A stretch of 37,824 bases of DNA from an uncultured Clostridia bacterium (GCA_904374385.1 CAJFGA010000014.1:1-37824), one strand, 5' to 3'. Shown: positions 1 through 8,180, numbered from the stretch's first letter. Program-made: numbers and translations. Notes: a model not told the origin generated them from the letters alone.

Positions 1-21
1 TTATAAATTCTTTTACACAAA

Positions 22-70
22 CCCCTCATCAGTCACCTTCGGTGACAGCTTCCCCCCAAGGGGAAGCCTT
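22..70. repeat. Dispersed intergenic repeat, copy 1 (short form)
   Basis: This copy has CCCTCATCAGTCACC, then GGTGACAGCTTCCCC, then a GGGGAAGCC arm and a T-rich stretch. Related copies lie near 11580-11752, 13859-14175, 17880-17970, 24577-24715 and 36631-36770, all between genes. The TCACC/GGTGA and GCTTCCCC/GGGGAAGC arms would fold into two hairpins in RNA. This is the 3' half of the longer copies. Confidence 0.75.
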
Positions 71-102
71 TATTTTTGCGCATCGGCATAAGCCTATACT
101 GC

Positions 103-130
103 CCCCCGGATTATCTGGGGGTTTTCTTTT
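103..130 (+). terminator. Rho-independent terminator-like hairpin
   Basis: The arms CCCCCGGA and TCTGGGGG pair with one G-U across a TTA loop and are followed by TTTTCTTTT. The orientation suits a rightward transcript entering from left of the window. Confidence 0.5.
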
Positions 131-133
131 AAC

Positions 134-170
134 AAAAATCCCCCGAAAGGATTCTTTCGGGGGATTTTTT
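134..170 (-). terminator. Bidirectional terminator, end of feo operon
   Basis: AAAATCCCCCGAAAG and CTTTCGGGGGATTTT are near-perfect arms with A and T tracts on both sides, so it can work in either direction. It lies just downstream of the leftward Cys-rich protein gene and is the likely end of the feo transcript. Confidence 0.75.
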
Positions 171-238
171 GAGGTTATGTTATTTAGAGATCACAGATCG
201 TATGATCGTATGTGTACCCGCTGCGCGCGAGCGCTTTT

Positions 239-433
239 TTATTTGCGCTCCTTCTTTTTACTTCGGCAGGCGGAACAGCCCGCACAGCCCGCGCAGTCGC
301 ATCCGCAGCCCGTTTTGCCCTGTTTTTTGCGCACGAAATGCAATACGAGGGTCAAAACGACGATGCCGACGGCTATGACTGCCACGGCAACGGATATGAC
401 CGTTCCCGCGACGGACAGAAGATTGAAAAACAT
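239..433 (-). CDS. FeoB-associated Cys-rich membrane protein
   Basis: This 64-residue protein has one N-terminal membrane segment (about residues 5-33, V/I/A-rich). A short basic stretch follows, then a cysteine cluster GCGCDCAGCAGCSAC near residues 43-57 and a lysine-rich tail. That layout matches the small FeoB-associated Cys-rich family found after feoB in many Firmicutes. It starts 39 bases after the feoB stop on the same strand and so is probably co-transcribed. Its role in the family is thought to be support of the Fe(II) channel, but the biochemistry is not settled. The cysteines could bind metal; that is inference. Confidence 0.85.
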   Translation of the reverse strand: MFFNLLSVAGTVISVAVAVIAVGIVVLTLVLHFVRKKQGKTGCGCDCAGCAGCSACRSKKKERK

Positions 434-472
434 GATCGCTTCCTCCCCGCCGCAAACGGCGGTCAGCTCGGC

Positions 473-2800
473 TTATTCTTTGAGCGCCTGCGCCTTCTTT
501 TTGCGGCCAAAATTGATTTTGCCCTTATTGCGGAGTATAAAGTACGCCACGACCAGCGCGATAATCGCTGCGACGATGAACGCAGTCCACCACCAGGTGA
601 ACATGAGGTAGAGCGCCGTAGAGGTCAGATAAGAAGTCAACAGCCAGAATGCGAGCGTCCAGCGGAATTTGCCCTTGGGAAGCTCCGCCCTGACCGTTGC
701 CGCCGCCGCAAAGCAGGGCACGGTGAGCATATTGAACACGCAGAAAGCGATCAGCCCTTGCCACGTAATGCCGACGTCTTCGGAAGCGAGAAACGCCGCG
801 ATGACGCCGATGCCGCTTTCTCCGTCCTCCCCCGCGACGCCGAGCACGCCGACGCCGATGGCGCCCGCCAGCACATAGAAGGTGGAGATGACGTTTTCCT
901 TTGCGATAAGGCCGGTGACCGCCGCCACGACGAACACCCAGCCGTACTGCCCGAGCTGGAGCCCGAAGCCCATCGGGGTGCAGATCCACATAAAGAAAGT
1001 GCCGATATCGTGCAGAATGCTCTCGTTCATGCGGCTGACTTCCTCCTCCCCGACGGTGAGGCACTCCCACTGCCAGTTGAAGTTGGAAAGGAACCAAATG
1101 ACGATGGAGGAAGCCAAAATGATGGTAAACGCCTTTTTGAGGTAATGCTTGAGTTTATCCCACAGATGCACCATCAAATTGCGGAACTGCGGCGCATGGT
1201 ACGCGGGAAGCTCCATGATGAAGGGTGCGACCTCTCCGCGCATGGACGTCTGCCGCATAAACAGCACCATGATGACCGCCATGATCATGCCGAACAGGTA
1301 GAGGAAAAATACCAAGAGGTCGGCGCCGATGGGAATGTTCGTGAAGTGCGCCACGATACCGCCGCAGACGGCGGCGAGAATGGGCGCTTTCGCCCCGCAT
1401 GTAAAGAAGGGAATGACGCGGTTGGTCATGATCCGTTCCTTTTCGTCGGCGAGCGTCCTCGTGTTGACCGCCGCGGGCACCGAACAGCCGAAGCCCATGA
1501 TCATCGGGATGAACGCCCTGCCCGAAAGCCCGAATTTGCGGAATGCGCGGTCGAGTATGAACGCGACGCGCGCCATATAGCCGGAATCTTCGAGGATAGA
1601 GATGAAGAGGAACAGTACGAGGATCTGCGGGACAAAGGACAGGACGCCCGCGACGCCGCCCCAAATACCGTCGTTGACCAGACCCTGCGCCCAGACGGCG
1701 GCGCCCGCGCTTTCCAGCCCGGTAGCGATCAGCCCGCCGAGTTGATCGGTGATAAAGCCCATCAAATTGAATAAAATAGCGCCCGGCGTCGAGATCCCCG
1801 CGGAACTGTAGAACACGGCTACAAACGCATCCAGCACTTCGTTGCCCGTGGATACATCCTTTGCAAAGCCGAAGATCGCGTTCAGGTACAGCAGATCTTC
1901 GCCGAAGGTCAGATGGAAGATCGCGAACAGGATGACGATAAAGATGGGGATACCCCAGATCCTGTGGGTGAGCACCTTGTCTGCCCTATCCGACTTGGTG
2001 AGCGCGCCCTCTTCCTTTTTTGCCGCATGGGTAAATGTCTGCGAAAAATGCGCGGATATGTATTTATAGCGCGCGTCGGCGACCATCGCCTCGAAGTCGC
2101 CCTCGAATACATCGTCGGAGAATTGTTTTTTAAATTCTTCGACCATCTGCATTTCGTCGGGATGAGCGCCCACTTCCAATTCGTCCCCTTCGGCGAGTTT
2201 GACGGCATGGAAGAGCGGATTTTCCACCCCTTTGCCCTTTAACGCGATGCGCACGTCGTCGATGACGTGAGAAAGTTTGGATTCTTTGAGGACGGTCGTC
2301 CCTTCGCGCTTGTTCTGCGCCGCCGCATAGGCGCGTTCCATCAGTTCTTGAATGCCCTCGTCTTTGAGCGCGGAGATCTCGACGACGGGAACGCCGATGC
2401 GGCTTTCCAGCGTTTTTGCGTCGATCTTGTCGCCGCTCTTTTCGACGACGTCGATCATGTTGAGCGCGATGACCATCGGCACGTCGATCTCCATGATCTG
2501 CGTCGTGAGATACAGGTTGCGCTCTAAGTTGGTCGCGTCGACGATGTTGATGACGCAATCCGGCTTTTCATCGAGGATGAAATTGCGCGAGATGACCTCT
2601 TCGGGCGTATACGGCGAAAGGGAATAGATCCCGGGCAGATCTACGATCGCGACGGGGGCGCTGAGTTTTTTATAGACGCCCTCCTTTTTATCGACCGTGA
2701 CGCCCGGCCAGTTGCCGACGTGCGCCGTGCTGCCCGTAAGGGCGTTGAACAGGGTGGTTTTACCCGAATTCGGGTTGCCCGCCAGTGCAAATTTAAGCAT
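473..2800 (-). CDS. feoB: Ferrous iron transport protein B (GTPase-permease)
   Basis: FeoB imports Fe(II) across the cytoplasmic membrane. The 775-residue length matches the full-length family. The N-terminal G domain shows G1 GNPNSGKT (residues 8-15), G3 DLPG near 54-57, NMID near 114 and SALKDEG near 143. The permease part follows, with Gate-type motifs such as GFGCSVPAA and the FFTCGAKAP segment, and many membrane helices. The start overlaps the upstream feoA stop by 8 bases, with GGAGG inside the feoA end, which suggests translational coupling. No truncation or missing G motif is seen. Confidence 0.97.
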   Translation of the reverse strand: MLKFALAGNPNSGKTTLFNALTGSTAHVGNWPGVTVDKKEGVYKKLSAPVAIVDLPGIYSLSPYTPEEVISRNFILDEKPDCVINIVDATNLERNLYLTTQIMEIDVPMVIALNMIDVVEKSGDKIDAKTLESRIGVPVVEISALKDEGIQELMERAYAAAQNKREGTTVLKESKLSHVIDDVRIALKGKGVENPLFHAVKLAEGDELEVGAHPDEMQMVEEFKKQFSDDVFEGDFEAMVADARYKYISAHFSQTFTHAAKKEEGALTKSDRADKVLTHRIWGIPIFIVILFAIFHLTFGEDLLYLNAIFGFAKDVSTGNEVLDAFVAVFYSSAGISTPGAILFNLMGFITDQLGGLIATGLESAGAAVWAQGLVNDGIWGGVAGVLSFVPQILVLFLFISILEDSGYMARVAFILDRAFRKFGLSGRAFIPMIMGFGCSVPAAVNTRTLADEKERIMTNRVIPFFTCGAKAPILAAVCGGIVAHFTNIPIGADLLVFFLYLFGMIMAVIMVLFMRQTSMRGEVAPFIMELPAYHAPQFRNLMVHLWDKLKHYLKKAFTIILASSIVIWFLSNFNWQWECLTVGEEEVSRMNESILHDIGTFFMWICTPMGFGLQLGQYGWVFVVAAVTGLIAKENVISTFYVLAGAIGVGVLGVAGEDGESGIGVIAAFLASEDVGITWQGLIAFCVFNMLTVPCFAAAATVRAELPKGKFRWTLAFWLLTSYLTSTALYLMFTWWWTAFIVAAIIALVVAYFILRNKGKINFGRKKKAQALKE

Positions 2801-3029
2801 CTTTCACCTCCATGACCACGCAGGAGGCCTCGCTTTTTCGAAGCGATAACTCGTACCCGCGCAAATTGACTTCGACAGGGTCGCCGAGGGGGGCCAGCTT
2901 TCTGAGCATGATCTCCGCGCCCGGCGTCACGCCCATATCGAAGAGCCTGCGCCTGATTTTTCCTTCGCCCTCGATGCGTTTGACGATGCCCTTTTCACCG
3001 ACGGCGAATTCGTTGAGATGTTTTTCCAT
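2793..3029 (-). CDS. feoA: FeoA-family protein, proximal to feoB
   Basis: This is a small SH3-like FeoA domain protein of 78 residues. The typical pattern is visible: a GEKGIVKRIEG turn, RRRLFDMGVTPGAEI, then LAPLGDPVEVNLRGYELSLRKSEA. I chose the ATG at 3029 because GGAG lies just upstream; a TTG six codons earlier is in frame but has no ribosome binding site of its own. It overlaps feoB by 8 bases. FeoA proteins are cytoplasmic partners thought to modulate FeoB. This is one of two tandem feoA genes. Confidence 0.93.
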   Translation of the reverse strand: MEKHLNEFAVGEKGIVKRIEGEGKIRRRLFDMGVTPGAEIMLRKLAPLGDPVEVNLRGYELSLRKSEASCVVMEVKDA

Positions 3030-3098
3030 ATATTCTCCTATCCACAAACATTGCGCTTTGCTTTTTCAGAAGATAACGCTTTCTCTGTAAGAACGGCA

Positions 3099-3308
3099 TT
3101 AAACTAAAATCTTCATCGCCAAGGTCCTGTCCAGCGCGAGGCGGCCTTCCTTCACTTTTAGGATGACGCTTCCTCCCACTTCGGACAATACGGTGATCTT
3201 GGACCCGATGGTAATGCCTAAATTTTCGAAATGTCTCTTGTTCTTTTCGTCCGCAAGGATCTTTCTGACCGTAAGCTCTTCTCCCGCGGGTGCGATCGGC
3301 AACGGCAT
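3099..3308 (-). CDS. feoA: FeoA-family protein, first gene of operon
   Basis: This 69-residue protein keeps the FeoA core (ILADEKNKRHFENLGITIGSKITVLSE, then GGSVILKVKEGRLALDRTLAMKI). The ATG is preceded by GGGAGGAAT at good spacing. It is the promoter-proximal gene, 69 bases before the second feoA. It differs clearly in sequence from its neighbour, so it is an old paralog and not a recent duplication. Tandem FeoA genes ahead of feoB are common in Clostridia. Confidence 0.9.
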   Translation of the reverse strand: MPLPIAPAGEELTVRKILADEKNKRHFENLGITIGSKITVLSEVGGSVILKVKEGRLALDRTLAMKILV

Positions 3309-3357
3309 GTTTTTATTCCTCCCTTTTATTTGCGGAATTTCTCCGTGATCTCTTTTT

Positions 3358-3400
3358 ATTAACCGAGGTTAATTTTAAACTATATTTATGACATTGTCAA
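3358..3400 (-). promoter_or_regulatory. feo promoter with palindromic operator
   Basis: On the minus strand, TTGACA (3400-3395) and TAAAAT (3377-3372) are separated by 17 bases. Directly downstream lies a perfect inverted repeat at 3358-3373, ATTAACC-GA-GGTTAAT, which would cover the transcription start. A metal-responsive repressor of the DtxR or Fur type is the natural guess for an iron operon, but the site does not match the classical Fur box well. Confidence 0.75.
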
Positions 3401-3435
3401 GCAAATGATGACATAATTTTTAAAAAAATCGCACC

Positions 3436-3464
3436 AAAAAAGGCGCGCGCCCTTAGGGGCGCGC
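3436..3464 (-). terminator. Terminator after flotillin operon
   Basis: The arms GCGCGCCC (3445-3452) and GGGCGCGC (3457-3464) have a four-base loop. A run of A on the plus strand becomes a U tract for leftward transcripts. It sits 16 bases beyond the flotillin stop. Confidence 0.8.
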
Positions 3465-3479
3465 ATTTTTGCCTGCGTT

Positions 3480-4871
3480 TTATTCTTTTTCCGCCTTTTC
3501 TTCCGCGTTTTCTTCCTTTTGCGGAGAAACGATTTTGGGAAGGGACAGCCCCGCCATATTGTATATCTCTTCAAGCGGAGGCAGGCTCTTTAAAAGTCCG
3601 CTCAAAAAGCCGGCGGTCGCCGTCTTGCCGTCCTTGCCTTCGCCGCCGTCCCATACGGTCACTTTGTCGATCTTGATGTTTTTGATCGCTTCGACCTGTT
3701 CGGCGACGAGCTGCTCGATCTTGTCGGCGACGATCAGGCGCACCGCGTCGTTCGCGTCGCCGCCCGCCGCTTTTACGAGCGCGTCAAGGCCTTCCGCCTG
3801 TTTGGAGAGTTTTTCGCGCACGCCGCGCGCTTCCGCCTCCATTTTTGCAAAAATCGCGTCCGCTTCGCCCTTTGCCGTGCGGCGCATCTGCTCCGCTTCC
3901 GCATCCGCTTCGATCTCTTTGCGGCGCTTTTCGATTTCCTGCTTGACGATGATATCCGCTTCCTGCGTCGCCTTTTCTTTTTCCGCACGCGAATGTTCCG
4001 CCTGTTTTTCGGCGACGTAGCTCTCTTCGAGTGCCTTCGCCGCCTGCACCTTTTCGGCCGTGACGGCGAGTTTCATCGCTTCTGCTTCCTTTTCGCGCAG
4101 TTCCGCCTGCGTTTTGGCGATCTCTGCCTTCGCCTTGTTTTCCCCCTTGATCGCCTCGCTTTCCGCTTCGGCGACGCGCACGCGCTCTTCCATTTTGGCA
4201 TTTGCTTCGCCGATCGAACCGATCTTGTTCGCCTCGGCGACGGAGATCTTCGCATCGTTGATCGCCTTTGCCGCCGCCTCTTTGCCGAGAGCGATGATAT
4301 AGCCCGATTCGTCCGAAATATCGGTTACGTTCACGTTGATCAGGCGCAAACCGATCTTTTTCAATTCCCCTTCCACGTTGCGGGAGATGGCCTCCAAAAA
4401 CTTGTCGCGGTCGGTGTTGATCTCCTCGATGTTCATCGTGGCGATGACCAAACGAAGCTGACCGAAGATGATGTCTTTGGCGAGTTCCTGGATCTCTGCC
4501 ATCTTCAGATTGCGCAGGCGCTCCGCTGCATTTTCCATGACGGTCGGCTCGGTCGAGATACCGACGGTGAAGATCGAGGGCACGTCGATGCGGATATTCT
4601 GCCGCGAAAGCGCGCTTTTAAGATCTACCGAAATGGAAAGGGGCGTCAAATCGAGATAGGTAAACGCCTGTACGAGGGGCCAGATGAACGCGGCGCCGCC
4701 GTGGATGCACTTGGCGCTGCGCGCATTGCCTTCCTTATCCGCGCCGACTTTACCGTAGATGACCATGATCTTGTCGGGCGGACATTTTTTGTAGCGGGTG
4801 ACGACCATCAAAAAGAGCATGACGATGACGAGCACCGCCACTACGATGAGTAAAACGATCCAACCTTCCAT
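3480..4871 (-). CDS. floT: Flotillin-like SPFH-domain membrane protein (FloT/YuaG type)
   Basis: Flotillins scaffold functional membrane microdomains. This 463-residue protein has one N-terminal membrane anchor (about residues 5-25). An SPFH/band-7 domain follows, including the RNVEGELKKIGLRLINVNVTDI region. A long Ala/Glu/Lys-rich coiled coil (about 200-370) comes next, then a Gly-containing flotillin C-terminus. The length is near that of B. subtilis FloT. It starts 29 bases after the NfeD-like gene, with AAGGAG before the ATG. The NfeD-flotillin pairing equals the yuaF-yuaG arrangement, which supports the call. Confidence 0.93.
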   Translation of the reverse strand: MEGWIVLLIVVAVLVIVMLFLMVVTRYKKCPPDKIMVIYGKVGADKEGNARSAKCIHGGAAFIWPLVQAFTYLDLTPLSISVDLKSALSRQNIRIDVPSIFTVGISTEPTVMENAAERLRNLKMAEIQELAKDIIFGQLRLVIATMNIEEINTDRDKFLEAISRNVEGELKKIGLRLINVNVTDISDESGYIIALGKEAAAKAINDAKISVAEANKIGSIGEANAKMEERVRVAEAESEAIKGENKAKAEIAKTQAELREKEAEAMKLAVTAEKVQAAKALEESYVAEKQAEHSRAEKEKATQEADIIVKQEIEKRRKEIEADAEAEQMRRTAKGEADAIFAKMEAEARGVREKLSKQAEGLDALVKAAGGDANDAVRLIVADKIEQLVAEQVEAIKNIKIDKVTVWDGGEGKDGKTATAGFLSGLLKSLPPLEEIYNMAGLSLPKIVSPQKEENAEEKAEKE

Positions 4872-4900
4872 GATGTTATTCTCCTTTCACTATATCATTA

Positions 4901-5485
4901 TCATTTTTTTTCCCGTTCGACCACGAACACGTCGCCCTGCGACTGGCGGATGACGACCTGCGCGTCCACGGGTATTTTTTCCTCTTCGTCGGTCACGGCA
5001 TCTGCTTCGGTGTATCTGCCCTGTAAAACGAGGGTGATCTTTCCCCTTCCTTCCCTTTTTGGGGGAACGGAGACATAGACGGTCGCCACTTTTCCGACGG
5101 CGCTGTTGTAATCAGCAGTGCCGTCCTCCTGTAAGCGGAGGATCATGCGGATGACAAACCATACGACGATATAGGCTACCAACCCTGCCACGATAGAGAC
5201 CACGATGGATACGGCGGTGTTGACCCCGCAGGTGAGCATGACGATGCCCGTCCAGCCGCCGATGGCGAAAAAGGCGGTCAGACCCTTCGTAGTGAAAAGC
5301 GACATTCCCGTATCGGTATGCGAATCGAGCGCGCCGTCGCCGTCGGTATCGGTGTCGAGATCGGCATCGCCGCTCTCCGCCCCGATGATCATCATGACGA
5401 TCTGCACGAGCAAAAAGAGCGTGCCGATGCAGGCTATAACGAAATATGTCCATTCCAGCCCGCCGAAATCTTTAAACCAAGTCAT
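4901..5485 (-). CDS. NfeD/YuaF-like membrane protein
   Basis: This 194-residue protein has a membrane segment near 15-36, a very acidic loop, two more membrane segments near 65-115, and a C-terminal OB-fold-like domain (about 125-190, VGKVATVYVSV to DAQVVIRQSQGDVFVVE). The acidic loop, DADLDTDTDGDGALD near residues 40-55, resembles a Ca-binding loop. NfeD-type partners act with flotillins. The start overlaps the end of the upstream SLOG gene by 14 bases, and GGAGAAGAGG precedes the ATG. Confidence 0.88.
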   Translation of the reverse strand: MTWFKDFGGLEWTYFVIACIGTLFLLVQIVMMIIGAESGDADLDTDTDGDGALDSHTDTGMSLFTTKGLTAFFAIGGWTGIVMLTCGVNTAVSIVVSIVAGLVAYIVVWFVIRMILRLQEDGTADYNSAVGKVATVYVSVPPKREGRGKITLVLQGRYTEADAVTDEEEKIPVDAQVVIRQSQGDVFVVEREKK

Positions 5486-5948
5486 TTTCCTCTTCTCCTT
5501 TTTGATGGATATAGATGATTTTTTTCCCTTTCTTCAGGGCATATTTGACCGTATACCACGTGCCGCCCCGCTCGGCATACAGATATGCGAGCAATACGTC
5601 GCAGCAGTCGACCATATAGCGGTTGCGCTCGAACATGCACCCCGCTTCGTACCGCTCGTGCAATACGATCGTTTCGTCACATTCGCGCAAGAGGTCTTCG
5701 TACAGCCGACGCATCTCATAAGTATAGCGGCTGCTTTGATCGGCACAGGGGATGCAGGCGACGATTTTGATCGGAAATTCCCTTTTCAGAGAGGCGAGTA
5801 CCCCGCAGCAAACGAGATCGAAGCCGAGCGCCATGCCGCAGTAAAAGGTATCCGCCCCCTGCGCGATGAGTTCTCTGCATTTTTCTTCGAGGGCGGCGCA
5901 GGAAAAATTTCTTTCCAAAACGCGGTGCCCGGTCAATGCGCACTTCAC
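5472..5948 (-). CDS. SLOG-family protein, YpsA/DUF1273-like
   Basis: The 158-residue protein begins KCALTGHRV and contains GADTFYCGMALGFDLVCCGVL and a late AYLYAERGGTWYTVKYALKKGK. These fit the Rossmann-like SLOG superfamily (YpsA/DUF1273), whose members are predicted to bind nucleotide-like ligands. I chose the GTG start at 5948, which overlaps the rsmG stop as GTGA and follows GAGGAG. A longer in-frame extension exists but lies inside rsmG. The specific function is unknown; in B. subtilis YpsA is linked to cell division and stress phenotypes. Confidence 0.8.
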   Translation of the reverse strand: MKCALTGHRVLERNFSCAALEEKCRELIAQGADTFYCGMALGFDLVCCGVLASLKREFPIKIVACIPCADQSSRYTYEMRRLYEDLLRECDETIVLHERYEAGCMFERNRYMVDCCDVLLAYLYAERGGTWYTVKYALKKGKKIIYIHQKGEEENDLV

Positions 5949-6643
5949 AGCGGCTTGCTCCTCTCTTTTCCGTGTCCGCGGGGATACAGTGCGGGCGTAC
6001 GGCTCTTTTTTTCGGCGACGATGAGCGTCCTTTCTCCCTCCCCTTCGGGGAGGGCATAGCATTGTACATGCGCTACCCTTCCGCCCAAAACGGAAAGGGC
6101 GTTTTTTGCCTCTGTAAGTTCCTCTTCCGCCCTGCCTTTATAGGCAACGAATACGCCGCCCACTCTGACGAGGGGAAGGCAGTATTCGCACAGGGTATTC
6201 ATCCGCGCGACCGCGCGGGCGCAGCAGGCGTCAAAATTTTCGCGCAGGTCCCGATCGCGCGCGGCCTCCTCCGCGCGGGCGTTTATCACGCGCGCGGGCA
6301 GATCCAACTCTCGGATCACCTCTTCCAAAAAAGCGCACTTTTTACCCACCGATTCGATCAGCGTAAATTTGAGGTCGGGCCGCAGCAGCATGAGCGGTAC
6401 GGACGGAAAACCGCCGCCCGAGCCGACTTCCGCGACGCTGGCGTTCGGGGGAAAATATTTCTCTCCCGCAACGCTGTCGAGAAAGTGTTTGATGTAGCAC
6501 TCCCTCTCGCCCGCAATGCGGGTCAAGTTGATCTGTTCGTTCTTTCGTGAAAGGAGCCTATAAAACAGGCGGAATTTTTCACCCGTTTCTCCCTCTTCTA
6601 TTTTATGCGCGTATGCGTTCAGCCAATCTTTCATTTTTTTCAT
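5945..6643 (-). CDS. rsmG: 16S rRNA (guanine527-N7)-methyltransferase RsmG
   Basis: RsmG (GidB) methylates G527 of 16S rRNA using S-adenosylmethionine. The SAM-binding stretch VAEVGSGGGFPSVPL is near residues 69-83, preceded by NLTRI and KHFLDS, which are typical of the family. The length of 232 fits. The first ATG (6643) overlaps a -10 element, and the fourth codon (ATG at 6634) lies about where transcription would begin, so the real start may be 6634 on a leaderless message. rsmG is a usual origin-neighbourhood gene. Confidence 0.95.
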   Translation of the reverse strand: MKKMKDWLNAYAHKIEEGETGEKFRLFYRLLSRKNEQINLTRIAGERECYIKHFLDSVAGEKYFPPNASVAEVGSGGGFPSVPLMLLRPDLKFTLIESVGKKCAFLEEVIRELDLPARVINARAEEAARDRDLRENFDACCARAVARMNTLCEYCLPLVRVGGVFVAYKGRAEEELTEAKNALSVLGGRVAHVQCYALPEGEGERTLIVAEKKSRTPALYPRGHGKERSKPL

Positions 6644-6670
6644 TATATCATATTTTTCGCCCCATTACAA
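6642..6670 (-). promoter_or_regulatory. rsmG promoter, possibly giving a leaderless mRNA
   Basis: On the minus strand TTGTAA (6670-6665) and TATAAT (6647-6642) have a 17-base spacer. The -10 overlaps the first ATG, so the expected start point is at or next to the second ATG (6634). No ribosome binding site is visible. Confidence 0.65.
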
Positions 6671-7079
6671 TGTTTTGCAACCTTTTTATTTTCCACTTAT
6701 TCAGAATTTGTCCTTCCACATTGTGGAAAAATTTCTTGATAACCTCTTCGGTTATTCATTTTTGCTCCTTTCAAAATTTTTTCTTCTCTCTTACCTTTCT
6801 TTTTTTATATTCATTTATCCACACAGGCTAAACCTTTCCCCTCTCTCTTCACAGCCTTTTCAACAAAAATTTCCTCCCTTGTCCACAAGGATTGCGAGGC
6901 AAGTTGCTTGCTTTTTGCGCCGTTTTTTTATATAATGATTAGGAAAAAGAAAAGATTTGTGAAATTTTTCCACAAATCTACACGGCCTATTATTAAATAA
7001 CAACATTTAAAAGAATAAATATTTAAAATAAATCTTTCCCGCACAGGGCGGTCTGGGAACGATTTACGGGAGGAACAGC
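6644..7079. other. AT-rich origin-like intergenic region with DnaA boxes before dnaN
   Basis: This 436-base gene-free gap separates leftward rsmG from rightward dnaN. It holds a perfect DnaA box TTATCCACA at 6815-6823 and near matches TTGTCCACA (6879-6887), TTTTCCACA (6966-6974) and TGTGGAAAA on the reverse strand (6722-6730). It also has long T-rich tracts. The divergent flanking genes and dnaN placement resemble the dnaA-dnaN side of an origin, but dnaA itself is absent. Confidence 0.6.
6908..6936 (+). promoter_or_regulatory. dnaN promoter
   Basis: TTGCTT (6908-6913) and TATAAT (6931-6936) have a 17-base spacer. The predicted leader before dnaN is about 135 bases and includes one DnaA-box-like site (6966-6974), so DnaA could influence transcription here. 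Confidence 0.65.
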
Positions 7080-8180
7080 ATGAAGATCATTTGCGAAGGC
7101 ATAGAACTTTCGGATGCGGTGATGAAGGTAGTTAAGGCATGCAGCACAAAGACGACCAATCCCATCCTCGAAACGATCAAAATTTCGGCGGAAAACGACG
7201 TTTTGACCCTGCTCGCTACGGACGGCGAAATTTCTATTCAAAAGAAGATCAAAGCGGAAGTGCTGGAAGAGGGCGTGGCGTGCGTGCCCGGTAAATATTT
7301 TTCTGACTTTATTAAAAAACTGGAAAACGCACAGCTGACGCTGACATGCGAGAGCGACAAACTGGATATCCGTTACGGAGATTCGGAAAGCAGCATCCAG
7401 GTATTGCCCGCGGAAGATTTTCCCGCCATCGATATGAAGATAGACGAGAAAAGTTTTTCTCTCCTTTCCAAAGATCTGAAGGATCTGATCGCCAAGACGA
7501 CCTTTTGCTGTGCGCAGGACGATTCCCGGCCCGTTTTAAAGGGATGCCTCATTGAAGCGAAGGAGGGAACCGTCACCTTTACGGCGCTGGACGGCTACCG
7601 CATGGCGATCGCGCGCAGGGATGTTTCCGCCGCCAACGGCGACGTGCGCATCATCTGCCCCGCCCGCACATTGAACGAGATCGGCAGGATGATCTCTGCG
7701 GAGGAAGAGCCCCTCGAAGTGTTTGTACAGAAAAACATGCTGCTTGTCAGCATCGAAGACACCGTGCTTACGAGCCGGCTGTACGAGGGAGATTTCATCA
7801 ACGTTTCCAACATCATACCCAAGGCGTTTACGAGCGAAATCGTGGTAGACAAAAAAGTTTTGGACGAGAGCGTAGACCGCGCTTCGGTGCTGGCGCGCAC
7901 GGATAAGAACAGCATCCTCTGCTTCGATATCAAAGAAAACGGTATGGCGATCACTTCGAATACGTCCATAGGCAGGGTAGACGAAAGCGTGCCGGTGGAA
8001 CTGGAGGGAAAGGACGTGAGTATCGCCCTCAACAGCAAATATATCGGGGAATGCCTTTCCGCAGTCGACGAAGAGAAGGTGCGCATTTGTTTTAACGGGG
8101 CGGTATCTCCCTGCGTCGTACTGCCGAAAGAGGGAGATTCTTTCCTTTATTTGATACTTCCCGTGCGTACAACGGCATAA
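7080..8180 (+). CDS. dnaN: DNA polymerase III beta subunit (sliding clamp)
   Basis: The 366-residue protein matches the clamp family in length and in landmark stretches: a TTNPILETIKI segment near the start, LLATDGEISIQ, PVLKGCLIEA with ALDGYRMAIAR in the middle domain, and the C-terminal LPVRT. It forms the ring dimer that tethers the replicative polymerase. The ATG follows GGGAGGA at ideal spacing. It is normally preceded by dnaA; here it is preceded by a non-coding gap and leftward rsmG. Confidence 0.97.
   Translation: MKIICEGIELSDAVMKVVKACSTKTTNPILETIKISAENDVLTLLATDGEISIQKKIKAEVLEEGVACVPGKYFSDFIKKLENAQLTLTCESDKLDIRYGDSESSIQVLPAEDFPAIDMKIDEKSFSLLSKDLKDLIAKTTFCCAQDDSRPVLKGCLIEAKEGTVTFTALDGYRMAIARRDVSAANGDVRIICPARTLNEIGRMISAEEEPLEVFVQKNMLLVSIEDTVLTSRLYEGDFINVSNIIPKAFTSEIVVDKKVLDESVDRASVLARTDKNSILCFDIKENGMAITSNTSIGRVDESVPVELEGKDVSIALNSKYIGECLSAVDEEKVRICFNGAVSPCVVLPKEGDSFLYLILPVRTTA

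Noticed and set aside
212..1774. 520-codon rightward open frame
   Set aside because: It lies antisense to feoB, has very high Arg/Asp/His content, no family pattern and no ribosome binding site. It is a shadow of a high-GC third-position gene.
3358..3373. Classical Fur box at the feo promoter
   Set aside because: The arms ATTAACC/GGTTAAT do not match GATAATGATTATCATTATC well, so only a generic operator is claimed.
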